From JAFIFT01 sp020051095 (lineage in GTDB: Bacteria > Pseudomonadota > Gammaproteobacteria > Legionellales > Legionellaceae), in NCBI RefSeq assembly GCF_964199965.1, contig NZ_CAXMZT010000005.1, positions 1 through 64,000 on the forward strand: a stretch of 64,000 nt of DNA, read 5' to 3'. The position numbers were made by a program, and so were the translations under genes. How positions within the stretch are numbered: position 1 is the first letter of the stretch; each line of letters starts with the position of its first letter. Below are positions 35,650 to 45,238 of the stretch, piece after piece. The notes beneath the pieces were generated by a model, which saw nothing but the letters and a program-made list of their open reading frames with translations, was not told the DNA's origin and made no database searches.

Positions 35650-37215
35650 GTGAGCTCTTGGCTAAAGAAGCATTTTCTAATAATTGTCAGTGCCTTATCG
35701 TTTGGTTATGGCCTCAGTGTGTATGCTGAAGAGCCAACTATTGATGCCAGTCAATTAAAACCAGTCCTTAGGATTGAACCTCATTTAGATGGCTTTTATC
35801 CAAAGTATCCTCCTACCAAGCCTGCGACTGGCGATGAGGAAAAATTAATAAAAAGAGGCGAATATCTAGCAAAAATTGGCGATTGCCTTGCTTGTCATAC
35901 CAACGTCAAGGATGGGAAAGCTGCGTTTGCAGGAACACTACCCATCGCAACACCGTTTGGTACGTTATATAGCCCTAACATTACCCCTGATAAAGAAACC
36001 GGCATTGGCAACTGGACCGAAGAGGATTTTATCCGCGCATTACGAGATGGCCGTGATCCGAAGGGACATAATTATTTCCCAGTATTCCCCTATGTCTATT
36101 TTTCTCGAATCAGCGAAGATGATATGCGGGCAATGTACAAATACTTCATGAGCATTCCACCTGTCAAAGAGAAAAATATCCCACCACCGTTCCCTTTTAG
36201 TGTGCCTGGATCAAGGTTTTCCTTATGGGGTTGGAATTTCTTATTTTTCTTCCCCAATGATAACGAAATCAAATATGATCCTCAAAAATCGGCGGAGTGG
36301 AATCGTGGGCGATATATCGTCGATGGGTTAGGGCATTGCAGCATGTGCCATACTCCCCTTAATTTCTTGGGCGCACCCAAGAGCCGCTATTATCTTACAG
36401 GTGGTTTTATCGATGGGTATTGGGCCCCCAATATTACCCGATATGGTCTTGAAACAGCCAATCGATATGATATTGCGGATGTTTTTGCAAAAGGACTGTT
36501 GATCAATCGTGCAGGGCCCGTATCTGGCCCCATGGCTGATGTAAACCATAATAGTTTGGGGTATTTGACTGAACATGACCGATTATCCATTGCAACCTAC
36601 TTAAAAACAGTCACCAGTGAAGAACCGTTAGGTGTGTCACCTTCTTACCAACAACCAACCCTAAAACGTGGTAAGCAGGTCTATGTGAATGCCTGTATTA
36701 TCTGCCATCAAAATGGTGAATTGGGTGCGCCAAGAATTGGTGATGGTGCGAATTGGTTTTTACGCTTGCAAAATAGTGGTTTAACGGGTTTATATCGCCA
36801 CGCAATCCATGGCTATAACCAAATGCCCTATAAGGGCGCCTGTGTGACATGTTCGGATGAAGATATCATTTCAGCGATTAATTATATGTTAAACCGATCG
36901 TTGACCCGTTCTCAATGGGACAATCTGGCCAGTGGCGGGCCAAAAACGTATCCATCCAATGGCAAAATGGTTTATAGCGAAAATTGCGCGGTTTGTCACG
37001 ATGAAGGCAAGTTGGGAGCGCCAAAAATTGGGAATAAAGATGTGTGGGAACCGCTAATTAAAGAGAACATCGATGTCTTGATTACAAACGTTTTGAAGGG
37101 AGAACATCATCCGGCTAATGGCGGATGCAAACATTGTACCAACGGGGAAATAATTGAAGCAATAAAATACATTGTTTCACGTTCTAAATCGGAAGGTAAT
37201 TACGAACTTTGGTAA
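35650..37215 (+). CDS. Tetraheme cytochrome c of the oxidase operon
   Basis: 521 residues from a GTG after AAGAGGAG, with a signal peptide (cut near Ala26). Four CxxCH heme sites: CLACH 79-83, CSMCH 230-234, CIICH 349-353, CAVCH 446-450. The first half resembles the diheme cytochrome subunit of alcohol/aldehyde dehydrogenases (GTLYSPNITPDKETGIGNW after heme 1). The second half is two cytochrome c5-like domains; CVTCS (398) and CKHCT (493) are the structural CxxC of c5-type domains, not heme sites. Directly abutting coxB, it is probably the periplasmic electron donor to the oxidase. Confidence 0.9.
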   Translation: MSSWLKKHFLIIVSALSFGYGLSVYAEEPTIDASQLKPVLRIEPHLDGFYPKYPPTKPATGDEEKLIKRGEYLAKIGDCLACHTNVKDGKAAFAGTLPIATPFGTLYSPNITPDKETGIGNWTEEDFIRALRDGRDPKGHNYFPVFPYVYFSRISEDDMRAMYKYFMSIPPVKEKNIPPPFPFSVPGSRFSLWGWNFLFFFPNDNEIKYDPQKSAEWNRGRYIVDGLGHCSMCHTPLNFLGAPKSRYYLTGGFIDGYWAPNITRYGLETANRYDIADVFAKGLLINRAGPVSGPMADVNHNSLGYLTEHDRLSIATYLKTVTSEEPLGVSPSYQQPTLKRGKQVYVNACIICHQNGELGAPRIGDGANWFLRLQNSGLTGLYRHAIHGYNQMPYKGACVTCSDEDIISAINYMLNRSLTRSQWDNLASGGPKTYPSNGKMVYSENCAVCHDEGKLGAPKIGNKDVWEPLIKENIDVLITNVLKGEHHPANGGCKHCTNGEIIEAIKYIVSRSKSEGNYELW

Positions 37216-37290
37216 TTGAAGAAGCGCGTCATATTGTTTCATTTTGATGGCGCAACCAAAACCATGATTAAAATAAGAAGAGGTATGGGG

Positions 37291-38496
37291 ATGCTAAAAA
37301 GGGTCAAGTTGGGTCATACAATGGCACTGCTTTGCATGATGGGTTTCATGGGTGTAGCGTCCGCTGCGGCGGATCCTTGGCAATTAAATATGCCCCGTGG
37401 TGTCACTCCTACGAGTGAAGACATGTTTGACCTGCATATGATTGCGATGGTGATATGCTTGATCATTGGTATCGTTGTGTTTGGGGCGATGATTTACTCA
37501 ATTATCCACCATCGAAAATCGATTGGCCACAAAGCAGCGTCTTTTCATGATAATACGCGATTAGAAATTGTGTGGACAATCATTCCATTTCTGATCTTAG
37601 TTGGTTTAGCTATCCCTGCAACGAAAGTTTTGCAGCGAATGGAAGATGCTGAAGAATCCGAAGTCACCATTAAAATTACCGGTTACCAATGGAAATGGCG
37701 ATATGAATACCTCAATGAAGGGATAAATTATTTCAGCATTCTTTCGACACCGTATGATGAGATTGAAGGAAAGAAACCTAAAAATCAGTGGTATTTGTTA
37801 CAAGTGGATAAGCCCTTGGTGTTACCTATTAACAAGAAAGTTCGTTTCCTTGTCACATCCAACGATGTGATTCATTCCTGGTGGGTGCCTGATCTGGGCG
37901 TGAAGCGGGATGCTATTCCTGGATTTATTCATGAATCATGGGCAAGAATACAAGAGCCAGGCGTCTATCGTGGCCAATGTACGGAATTATGTGGGATTAA
38001 CCATGCCTACATGCCGATCGTTGTGAAAGCCTTACCCGAAAAAGAGTATGCTGAGTGGGTTAAGCAACAAACAAAAGTCACTGATAAATATGCGCAAGAT
38101 CAAGCACAAGCAGCCCCACCAAAGGACATGACCTTTGCAGAATTAATGAAAAAAGGGGAAGAAAAATACAATTTAATCTGTTCAGCCTGCCATAAGCCAG
38201 ACGGAAAAGGGTTACCGCCCATGTTCCCGGCGTTACAAGGCAGTTCCGTTGCCATTGGCCATCCCATATCAAGACATATCGAGCTAATTTTAAATGGCGT
38301 TCCCGGTTCAGCAATGCAGGCATATAAAGATCAGCTCAATGATGAAGAAATAGCAGCAATCACAACCTATGAGCGCAATGCATGGGGCAATAAAACGGGT
38401 GATTTAATTCAACCCGCTGATGTGGCGAAAGTCAGAAAAGCCGACGTGAAAGCACCAAAATTAGTTAGTAAAGCACAAATTGGAGGTTTAGGATGA
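37291..38496 (+). CDS. coxB: Cytochrome c oxidase subunit II with fused heme c (caa3-type)
   Basis: 401 residues from the ATG following AAGAAGAGG; earlier in-frame starts (TTG 37216, ATG 37264) precede the same signal peptide (MLKRVKLGHTMALLCMMGFMGVASA). Two transmembrane helices lie at ~48-70 and ~90-110. The CuA site is complete in GQCTELCGINHAYMPIVV (Cys, Cys, His, Met), and a C-terminal cytochrome c domain carries CSACH near residue 300. Subunit II receives electrons and passes them to subunit I. Its stop overlaps coxA (ATGA). Confidence 0.95.
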   Translation: MLKRVKLGHTMALLCMMGFMGVASAAADPWQLNMPRGVTPTSEDMFDLHMIAMVICLIIGIVVFGAMIYSIIHHRKSIGHKAASFHDNTRLEIVWTIIPFLILVGLAIPATKVLQRMEDAEESEVTIKITGYQWKWRYEYLNEGINYFSILSTPYDEIEGKKPKNQWYLLQVDKPLVLPINKKVRFLVTSNDVIHSWWVPDLGVKRDAIPGFIHESWARIQEPGVYRGQCTELCGINHAYMPIVVKALPEKEYAEWVKQQTKVTDKYAQDQAQAAPPKDMTFAELMKKGEEKYNLICSACHKPDGKGLPPMFPALQGSSVAIGHPISRHIELILNGVPGSAMQAYKDQLNDEEIAAITTYERNAWGNKTGDLIQPADVAKVRKADVKAPKLVSKAQIGGLG

Positions 38497-40094
38497 GTCA
38501 AGCGTTTACATCCCACGATGCGCACGAACATCATGGTCCAGAGCAAGGTAAAGGGGTATTAGGCTTTATCAAACGCTGGGTTTTCACCACCAACCATAAA
38601 GACATCGGCACGCTTTACTTATGTTTAGCTTTAGTTAGTTTTTTTGTGGCTGGCGCCATGGCGTTAGTGATTCGATTAGAACTATTCCAACCAGGTCATC
38701 AATTCGTTGATCCCAACTTTTTTAACCAAATGACCACCATGCATGGTCTTATCATGCTGTTTGGGGTGGTTATGCCGGCATTTACAGGTATGGCAAACTG
38801 GCAAATCCCCATGATGATTGGTGCGCCTGATATGGCTTTGCCTCGATTAAATAACTGGAGTTTTTGGTTGCTGCCGTTTGCCTTCGGTCTATTAGGCTCA
38901 ACCATGTTTCATGCGGGCGGAGGCCCGAATTTTGGATGGACTTTGTATGCGCCTTTATCCACTAAATACGCGCCACCCAGCACCGATTTTATGATCTTCT
39001 CCATACACATGGCTGGGATTTCATCCATTATGGGTTCTATCAATATTATCGCCACGATATTGAACATGCGTGCACCTGGCATGACACTCATGAAGATGCC
39101 AATGTTCGTTTGGACTTGGTTAATCACCGCCTTCTTATTAATTGCCATTATGCCCGTTCTTGCAGGCGCGGTAACCATGATGCTTGCTGATAGACATTTT
39201 GGCACCAGTTTCTTCGAAGCAGGTGGTGGTGGTGACCCAATTTTATACCAACACATTTTCTGGTTCTTTGGTCATCCTGAGGTATATGTCTTAGTCTTGC
39301 CTGCCTTTGGTGTGATTTCAGAAATTATTCCAACTTTTTCCCGTAAGCCCTTATTTGGTTATACCTTTATGGTGTATGCGACGGTGAGTATCGCGCTTTT
39401 ATCATTTATTGTTTGGGTGCACCATATGTTTACCACTGGAGTGCCTTTGGGAGCCGAGTTGTTCTTCATGTATGCAACGATGCTCATCTCAGTGCCAACT
39501 GGCATTAAGGTATTTAACTGGGTGAGTACCATGTTTAAAGGGTCGATGACCTTTGAAACACCGATGCTATTTGCAATTGGATTTGTGTTCTTATTTACCA
39601 TCGGTGGGTTTACGGGGCTGATGCTGTCCTTAGTCCCTGCCGATTACCAATATCAGGACACCTATTTTGTTGTGGGACATTTCCATTATGTATTGGTACC
39701 TGGTGTGATATTTGCCTTGATGGGAGCCACCTATTACTGGATTCCCAAATGGACAGGTCACATGTACATTGAAAAACTGGGTAAATGGCACTTTTGGCTA
39801 TCGGTTATTTCCGTGAACGTCACCTTTTTCCCAATGCACTTCTTAGGGTTAGCGGGTATGCCACGGCGTATTCCCGATTATGCATTGCAATTTACCAATT
39901 TTAATGTGGTGACCTCAATTGGTGCCTTTGTATTTGGGTTTTCTCAGCTACTATTTTTATACAATGTTATCCACACAATCCGTAAAGGTAAGAAAGTGGA
40001 TAATCAGGTTTGGGAAGGAGCGCATGGTTTGGAGTGGACGTTGTCGTCCCCACCACCGTATCATAGCTTTACAACTCCTCCTTCGATTAACTAA
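38493..40094 (+). CDS. coxA: Cytochrome c oxidase subunit I
   Basis: 533 residues, twelve transmembrane helices. Key signatures: MTTMHGLIMLFGVVMPAFTG (low-spin heme His), WFFGHPEVYVLVLPAFGVISEI (CuB His-Tyr crosslink and the K-channel/E residue), VWVHHMFTTG (CuB His pair), and VVGHFHYVLVPG (heme ligands). It reduces oxygen to water and pumps protons in the inner membrane. The D-pathway-type residues in the A-type motif are present. Normal length, fully intact, coupled to coxB. Confidence 0.98.
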   Translation: MSQAFTSHDAHEHHGPEQGKGVLGFIKRWVFTTNHKDIGTLYLCLALVSFFVAGAMALVIRLELFQPGHQFVDPNFFNQMTTMHGLIMLFGVVMPAFTGMANWQIPMMIGAPDMALPRLNNWSFWLLPFAFGLLGSTMFHAGGGPNFGWTLYAPLSTKYAPPSTDFMIFSIHMAGISSIMGSINIIATILNMRAPGMTLMKMPMFVWTWLITAFLLIAIMPVLAGAVTMMLADRHFGTSFFEAGGGGDPILYQHIFWFFGHPEVYVLVLPAFGVISEIIPTFSRKPLFGYTFMVYATVSIALLSFIVWVHHMFTTGVPLGAELFFMYATMLISVPTGIKVFNWVSTMFKGSMTFETPMLFAIGFVFLFTIGGFTGLMLSLVPADYQYQDTYFVVGHFHYVLVPGVIFALMGATYYWIPKWTGHMYIEKLGKWHFWLSVISVNVTFFPMHFLGLAGMPRRIPDYALQFTNFNVVTSIGAFVFGFSQLLFLYNVIHTIRKGKKVDNQVWEGAHGLEWTLSSPPPYHSFTTPPSIN

Positions 40095-40146
40095 GGAATA
40101 TCGGTGATCTGACCCTAAGAGGTGAGACAACCCTAACGATTAGCTT

Positions 40147-40686
40147 ATGGCACGAAACAAAAACACAAAGTTAATAGTCATCCTTGCTTGTACCGTGTTG
40201 GGTATGTTTGCTTTTGGTTTTGCCATGGTGCCGATTTATAATAGCCTATGTAAAACACTGGGTATTAACGGTAAAACCAGTGGCGAGGCAGTATCGTATG
40301 ACGTCAGTAAAGCGCATGTGGATAAAAGCCGAACCGTCCTGGTTGAGTTTATTGCGACCAACAATAGCGGTGTTCCTTGGGCATTTTACCCAAAAGTTAA
40401 AACGATTCGGGTTCATCCAGGGGACATTGCGAAGTTGAGTTTTTATGCTGAGAATAAAACAGATCATAAAATGATCGTGCAAGCCATTCCGAGTGTGACG
40501 CCCGGGTTGGCTGCGAAATACCTTAAAAAAACCGAGTGTTTTTGCTTTACTCAGCAAACGTTAGGTGGGCATGAAGCGATGGATATGCCATTATTATTTC
40601 ATTTGGATCCGGAATTACCAAAAAACATTAACACCGTGACTTTATCATACACTTTATTTGATGTAACGAGTCGATATTCGTCATAA
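40147..40686 (+). CDS. ctaG: CtaG/Cox11 copper chaperone for oxidase assembly
   Basis: 179 residues: one N-terminal transmembrane helix (LIVILACTVLGMFAFGFAMVPIYNSLCKTLG) and a periplasmic immunoglobulin-like domain. The copper-binding CFCFTQQTL motif (Cys-x-Cys) is present, along with PLLFHLDPELP. It delivers copper to the CuB site of CoxA. Position between coxA and coxC is the standard one. It is 52 bases after coxA. Confidence 0.95.
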   Translation: MARNKNTKLIVILACTVLGMFAFGFAMVPIYNSLCKTLGINGKTSGEAVSYDVSKAHVDKSRTVLVEFIATNNSGVPWAFYPKVKTIRVHPGDIAKLSFYAENKTDHKMIVQAIPSVTPGLAAKYLKKTECFCFTQQTLGGHEAMDMPLLFHLDPELPKNINTVTLSYTLFDVTSRYSS

Positions 40687-40709
40687 CTAATTGATAGGAG
40701 ATTGAATCA

Positions 40710-41582
40710 ATGGGCGAACACAGTAGCACCTATTACATTCCAAAACCCAGTGGCTGGCCACTCGTTGCTTCTATTGGTTTGACGACGATGCTCGTTGGTG
40801 CAGGGTCTTGGCTACACGCCGATTGGTATGGGCCTTATGTTTTTACGGCGGGTCTGGGCATCCTTGTTTTCATGATGTTTGGCTGGTTTGGCCAAGTGAT
40901 TTATGAAAATAACAAGGGGTTATATGACATCCAGGTGGATCGCTCATTTCGTTGGGGAATGTGTTGGTTTATTTTTTCAGAAGTCTGCTTTTTCGCCGCC
41001 TTCTTTGGTGCTCTATTCTTTACCCGCTATTGGTCTGTACCAATATTAGGTGGCGAAAAATACCCACTAACCAATTACTTATTATGGGATAATTTTAAAG
41101 CAGTCTGGCCACTGATCAAAAACCCCGATAATATCAATTTTGTCGGCGCGAAAGAGGCAATGGGAGCGTGGGGATTAGCGGCGGTTAATACGGTCATCTT
41201 ATTAACGTCAGGTGCAACAATTACCTGGGCCCATTGGGCCTTAAAGTTACACAAGCAAAAGCAATTGATCGTTGGTATGATATTTACCATTGCATTAGGT
41301 TGTCTATTCCTATCCTTGCAAGCTTATGAGTATCATGAAGCTTATACGGAGATGAATTTAACGCTCGATGCAGGGATCTATGGCACCACCTTTTTCATGC
41401 TCACAGGATTCCACGGTTTACATGTCACCATTGGTACAATTATGCTGATAGTCATTACTATTCGCTGCTATCGACATCATTTCACGCCTGAGCGTCATTT
41501 TGCCTTTGAAGCAGTCGCTTGGTATTGGCACTTTGTTGACGTGGTTTGGCTCTTTTTGTTTATTTTTGTGTATTGGCTGTGA
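40710..41582 (+). CDS. coxC: Cytochrome c oxidase subunit III
   Basis: 290 residues with seven transmembrane helices, preceded by AGGAGA. Signatures: YYIPKPSGWPLVASIG at the N-terminus, RWGMCWFIFSEVCFFAAFFGALFF with the conserved Glu near residue 90, GFHGLHVTIGTIML near residue 227-240 and the closing AVAWYWHFVDVVWLFLFIFVYWL. Completes the structural subunits; heme A synthesis genes (ctaA, ctaB) are not in the window. Confidence 0.97.
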   Translation: MGEHSSTYYIPKPSGWPLVASIGLTTMLVGAGSWLHADWYGPYVFTAGLGILVFMMFGWFGQVIYENNKGLYDIQVDRSFRWGMCWFIFSEVCFFAAFFGALFFTRYWSVPILGGEKYPLTNYLLWDNFKAVWPLIKNPDNINFVGAKEAMGAWGLAAVNTVILLTSGATITWAHWALKLHKQKQLIVGMIFTIALGCLFLSLQAYEYHEAYTEMNLTLDAGIYGTTFFMLTGFHGLHVTIGTIMLIVITIRCYRHHFTPERHFAFEAVAWYWHFVDVVWLFLFIFVYWL

Positions 41583-41880
41583 GGATACTTGCATCCAATT
41601 ACTTGGCTAGTTTTTTAGTGGTAGACCTTATTTCCAAAAATAAAAATCTGCCGCTAACGCAGACAGATTTAGGCTTGTACCTGAAAAATCATTAATGATA
41701 TATCATATGACTGATGTTTAGTCTTTGCGAGCGTCAGCGAAGCAATCCAGTTCGATCTCATGTTTAAGATCTATGCTAGATTACTTCGCTGACGCTCGCA
41801 AAGACGGCAACTGGAGTCCTGTTAGAAAAACAGAGTAGCGCATACAAACAAACTGGGACGTCAGATGTATGTTGGCGCGA
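41583..41880. other. 298-base intergenic region after coxC with a palindromic repeat
   Basis: No gene. AAATCTG (41644-41650) and CAGATTT (41664-41670) can form a hairpin that may terminate both convergent units. The rest is dominated by the 30-base inverted repeat listed separately. Confidence 0.6.
41721..41805. repeat. Dispersed palindromic repeat, copy A
   Basis: GTCTTTGCGAGCGTCAGCGA... (41721-41750) is repeated inverted at 41776-41805 with two mismatches in 30 bases; loop of 25. Same family as copies at 50171, 53425 and 54976: each has the GTCnTTGCGAGC...GAAGCAATCCAG arm. Confidence 0.9.
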
Positions 41881-44100
41881 TTAATCCTTAACGATAATTG
41901 TGCTGGATAATGGGTGCATGGTTTGATCGGTGCTTTGCTGCTCCGGCGCATTTTCTAATTCTAATGACACCGTATCCTCCTGGGACATGGTTTCAATCTT
42001 TCTCATGTCAGGGTCTGAAACTTTTTTGTCCGCAAACATTCTATACCGGTTTTCTACGGGAAAGTTTGTCGTAATCGATTGATCAACGTGAATTCTTTTA
42101 CCATCGATACAGTCCATTATTGTCTTATATGCGAGATCGAAATTGACATTTCCCATTTGCCAATTGTAATGCTTCTTTTCTTCATCCGCATATTCCGGAA
42201 TCACTCGTTTTTGGAAATTACACGCTAGGGTGTGAATATCCTTCCGAGTTAATTCAACTGGCTTTGAAGGATTTATGTTAACAATGACAATTTCGGTTGG
42301 AGAGTCTATCAGCATACCGTTTTTTCGGACAACTGCCACAAGGTTTGGCTTATCGGGAATTGGAAAAACCTCACTCCAAAATCCCAGAGTGGAACTAGGC
42401 AAGTTTGCTAATAATTGATTGATTTGAGCCATAAAGTCTTTCATGTTATGTTGGCCAAACCAACCATTCTTAGGTGTTCTTTCGGCGGGGATGTAGTCTT
42501 CCTTCTTAAAATTAATAGTGATATTTTTTTCTTGGAGTTTTTGCTGAAATAAAGTGCAAACTACTTCATCGCCACAATTTATCTGATTTTGTAATGTTTC
42601 CAAAAAAGACACAAGTAAGCGATTTTGTGTGTTTAAATCATTGTGAAAGTAGTTATAGGCAATGCCAGCGGGTTCATTATTTGAATTGGCATTTGCGATT
42701 TCCTGGGCCATTGACGTTAAGACTGCCATCGCTACAGTATGATTTGAATGGTTTTTGTCAAAAATTTTATGCGTTTGCTGGGCATAATAGGTTTGATCCA
42801 TGGCATGAAGACGCCTAAATACCGGTTTCGCAAGAAAATCACCGGTTTCATCCCCGGATAAGGCATACCACCCTCCGCTGGAAGTCAGCGCGCAAATGGC
42901 AATTTTTTCCCGCATTTTTTTTTGGAGTGCTTCAATTGTCTTTTGTTTACCCGTTTGAATTTCACCTATAATCTCTTTGACATAGGAGTAAAGGAAAAGC
43001 GATTCGATGGCTTCCTCGTTGGCCAAATGCTTATTTGCTTCGATGAATTTTTGTTTTGCCTCACGCATTGATTGATCGTTGGCTAAGCGATGTTCTGCCA
43101 TTTCTAACATAATCGTCATTGCGAGCGAATTATGGTCATGATTTCCCGTAAAGGCAATGCATCCCCCTTGAGGGTTTGGGAAAGGTTTCTTGTTGTTATT
43201 CAAAAATACCGCTTGTGCTTTGACACCTTCTTCGACTTTAGTCCAGGCGGGCAAACCACCATAATCATCGCGTTTTGCGTAGTAAGTACCTCGAGTGATA
43301 TGTGTGGGGCCTTTTCTGGGTAGTAGTAATTTGTCAACTTCCGTTTCAAGTTCCCTGCTGCTAAATAGCAGCTCATCTAATATAACCGGTTTAGGTTTGC
43401 GATACTTGTCGGCGAGGTCATAAATATATGCGTAAATTTCTTTACGCAATTCAGGATGCAAATACCCTACCGCATCAACGCGAACCCCTTCAAATCCATA
43501 AGTTACCATGTATTTATGGATATAAGGCTTCCAAAACTGTTCAATTATTTGATGACGAATGCTAGGGTCTTTGTACGTAAAGGCAATGGCATCTCTAAAG
43601 TCACCATGGGGCTCCTTCTCAAACCATTCCGGATGCTGGATTCTTAAAGGTGAATCAACCGCCACATGATTTAACACTAAATCAAACATGGGCACTAAAC
43701 CATTTTTTTGTGCCTCCTCGGTAAATTGCTGCATGACGTGAGTATCTGAGTCTCTTTTATCATGCAAACTCGTGTTCGGAGGTAGGGGATTAACATAGGG
43801 GCTAATCATGTCTGGATAAGCCATCGCATATAAACTACCAGAAACCTCGTTATAGGCTCGCACACCATTGGTTTTGTCACGTTTGAATAGTTTTTCAACA
43901 CGGCCGGGCGTTTGAATAGGATTTACCCAGACAGCATTAAATCCCATCCTTTGCAACTCGGAAAGATACGCTGTCATCTCGGTTATGGTTTTGAATTGGG
44001 TAGGAAACATATTATAACAACGTAAAATACCATTATTATCCAACACGGGACTTTTAGGACCACTCTGGATATCCTGTTGTTCATATTTAGCGTTAGCCAT
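41881..44100 (-). CDS. GH13-like alpha-amylase-fold protein, paralogue 1
   Basis: 739 residues, no signal peptide. The (beta/alpha)8 amylase regions are visible in order: region I DLVLNH (140-145), region II GFEGVRVDAVGY with nucleophile Asp209, region III VILDE with acid/base Glu243, region IV FTGNHDHNS with Asp322. All catalytic residues of GH13 are thus kept. The ~400 residues beyond are helical with an unrecognised C-terminal part. Exact substrate (starch/glycogen, trehalose or other glucan) cannot be read. Closely related to the gene at 45239, which points the other way. Lack of export signal suggests cytoplasmic action or secretion by a specialised system. Confidence 0.8.
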   Translation of the reverse strand: MANAKYEQQDIQSGPKSPVLDNNGILRCYNMFPTQFKTITEMTAYLSELQRMGFNAVWVNPIQTPGRVEKLFKRDKTNGVRAYNEVSGSLYAMAYPDMISPYVNPLPPNTSLHDKRDSDTHVMQQFTEEAQKNGLVPMFDLVLNHVAVDSPLRIQHPEWFEKEPHGDFRDAIAFTYKDPSIRHQIIEQFWKPYIHKYMVTYGFEGVRVDAVGYLHPELRKEIYAYIYDLADKYRKPKPVILDELLFSSRELETEVDKLLLPRKGPTHITRGTYYAKRDDYGGLPAWTKVEEGVKAQAVFLNNNKKPFPNPQGGCIAFTGNHDHNSLAMTIMLEMAEHRLANDQSMREAKQKFIEANKHLANEEAIESLFLYSYVKEIIGEIQTGKQKTIEALQKKMREKIAICALTSSGGWYALSGDETGDFLAKPVFRRLHAMDQTYYAQQTHKIFDKNHSNHTVAMAVLTSMAQEIANANSNNEPAGIAYNYFHNDLNTQNRLLVSFLETLQNQINCGDEVVCTLFQQKLQEKNITINFKKEDYIPAERTPKNGWFGQHNMKDFMAQINQLLANLPSSTLGFWSEVFPIPDKPNLVAVVRKNGMLIDSPTEIVIVNINPSKPVELTRKDIHTLACNFQKRVIPEYADEEKKHYNWQMGNVNFDLAYKTIMDCIDGKRIHVDQSITTNFPVENRYRMFADKKVSDPDMRKIETMSQEDTVSLELENAPEQQSTDQTMHPLSSTIIVKD

Positions 44101-44307
44101 AGTAAAATGCCTAATTTAAAACCATATAGATATAATATAGTACATTGTAAAGGTGCTTACCTCCAACAGTATCAGTTTTAAAATTGGACATATTATGCTA
44201 ATATATACCGCTTCATGAATTATTAATGTGCATTTGGTAAAGCAATAGGCTTATTTTAATCGGTCTATACTGTTTTTCCTAATTAGGTAGAACTATTTGG
44301 AGTATGT

Positions 44308-45186
44308 ATGGTTGTTTCCTATACTAAGTGGCTTTCTGCAACAACTGATGAATCAGACAGAATTAACCATATTGAAACTCAGATTACCGCTAAGGATACT
44401 TCCAAAGCAAGGGCACTATTAAAAGGGCTCGACATACACACGTTAGTTAAATTCACAGAACTAAGTAAATCCATCCAGGCATTTTGCTCACAGAAAGAAC
44501 AAAACGATTTGTGGGAATCGCACCTGCAACGCTTTGGCGTTTACGCCATTTCCTATCAAATCTACCCCCCTATGACAGTGTCTCAAACAGTAAAAGGAAT
44601 TTATTATTATTGGCTAGCAGCCGAGTATCGAGCGGAGACGAAAAGCCGGTTTAGCGAAAATGAGCGCGATTTTTTAAAAAAAAGCGCCGAAAATCACTGT
44701 TTTTACGCCTACAACTCCTTAGCTACTTGGGCGTATGAGTTATCTAAAGTGCAATTTGCAGAGCATGCCACGTTAGCAATTGGGTTTGCGCAAGAGGCAA
44801 GTCAGTATCATTGGACACCGGGGTATTTATTGCTTTACAAGACCTATGCCAATTTGGCAATTCTCCCGAATTTGTCCACAAAGTATTATCAACTAGCGTT
44901 AGAAGCACTCTTTATAGCCAAAATATTATCAACTACTCCACATTCGCAAAGTGCTATTAATATTGCCTATTTTGGAAAAGGTATCATGGAAGGAAATAAA
45001 TCGCAGATGACATCTTGGGAGAAGGCGATTTCTGATATCATTGAAAAAGGTAAAATTCCTATGCTAATGGTGAATCAGATTTATGATAACGCCGCTAACC
45101 AATCAAAAAAATTATTGGAAAAATTTGGCAAGGATATGAAAGCAGAAATAGAACCGAATTTAGAAGGTGTGACTGTAAAATACTAG
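44308..45186 (+). CDS. Unrecognised 292-aa helical protein between the GH13 paralogues
   Basis: Starts at ATG after TTGGAGT. No signal peptide or membrane helix. Residues ~35-75 (ALLKGLDIHTLVKFTELSK...DLWESHLQRFG) have the spacing of an F-box-like or Legionella DUF5630-like motif: hydrophobic helix, 'lSK' and 'LW..hl..fg'. The remainder resembles Sel1/TPR-style helical pairs (YAYNSLATWAYE; ALEALFIAKIL) but no regular repeat is clear. It is 52 bases upstream of the second GH13 gene on the same strand and possibly co-transcribed. A role as a Legionellales-type effector is inference; no function is assigned. Confidence 0.6.
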   Translation: MVVSYTKWLSATTDESDRINHIETQITAKDTSKARALLKGLDIHTLVKFTELSKSIQAFCSQKEQNDLWESHLQRFGVYAISYQIYPPMTVSQTVKGIYYYWLAAEYRAETKSRFSENERDFLKKSAENHCFYAYNSLATWAYELSKVQFAEHATLAIGFAQEASQYHWTPGYLLLYKTYANLAILPNLSTKYYQLALEALFIAKILSTTPHSQSAINIAYFGKGIMEGNKSQMTSWEKAISDIIEKGKIPMLMVNQIYDNAANQSKKLLEKFGKDMKAEIEPNLEGVTVKY

Positions 45187-45238
45187 CGTCGCTTAGACAG
45201 CTACGTAAGTCAATTGATTGATATTGTTTGAGAGATGT

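Noticed and set aside
36836..36856. Additional heme site at CVTCS in the cytochrome c (also CKHCT near 37127)
   Set aside because: The histidine is missing and the position matches the structural CxxC of cytochrome c5-type domains.
38909..39256. 115-residue open frame opposite coxA
   Set aside because: Antisense shadow of a conserved transmembrane protein; no independent evidence.
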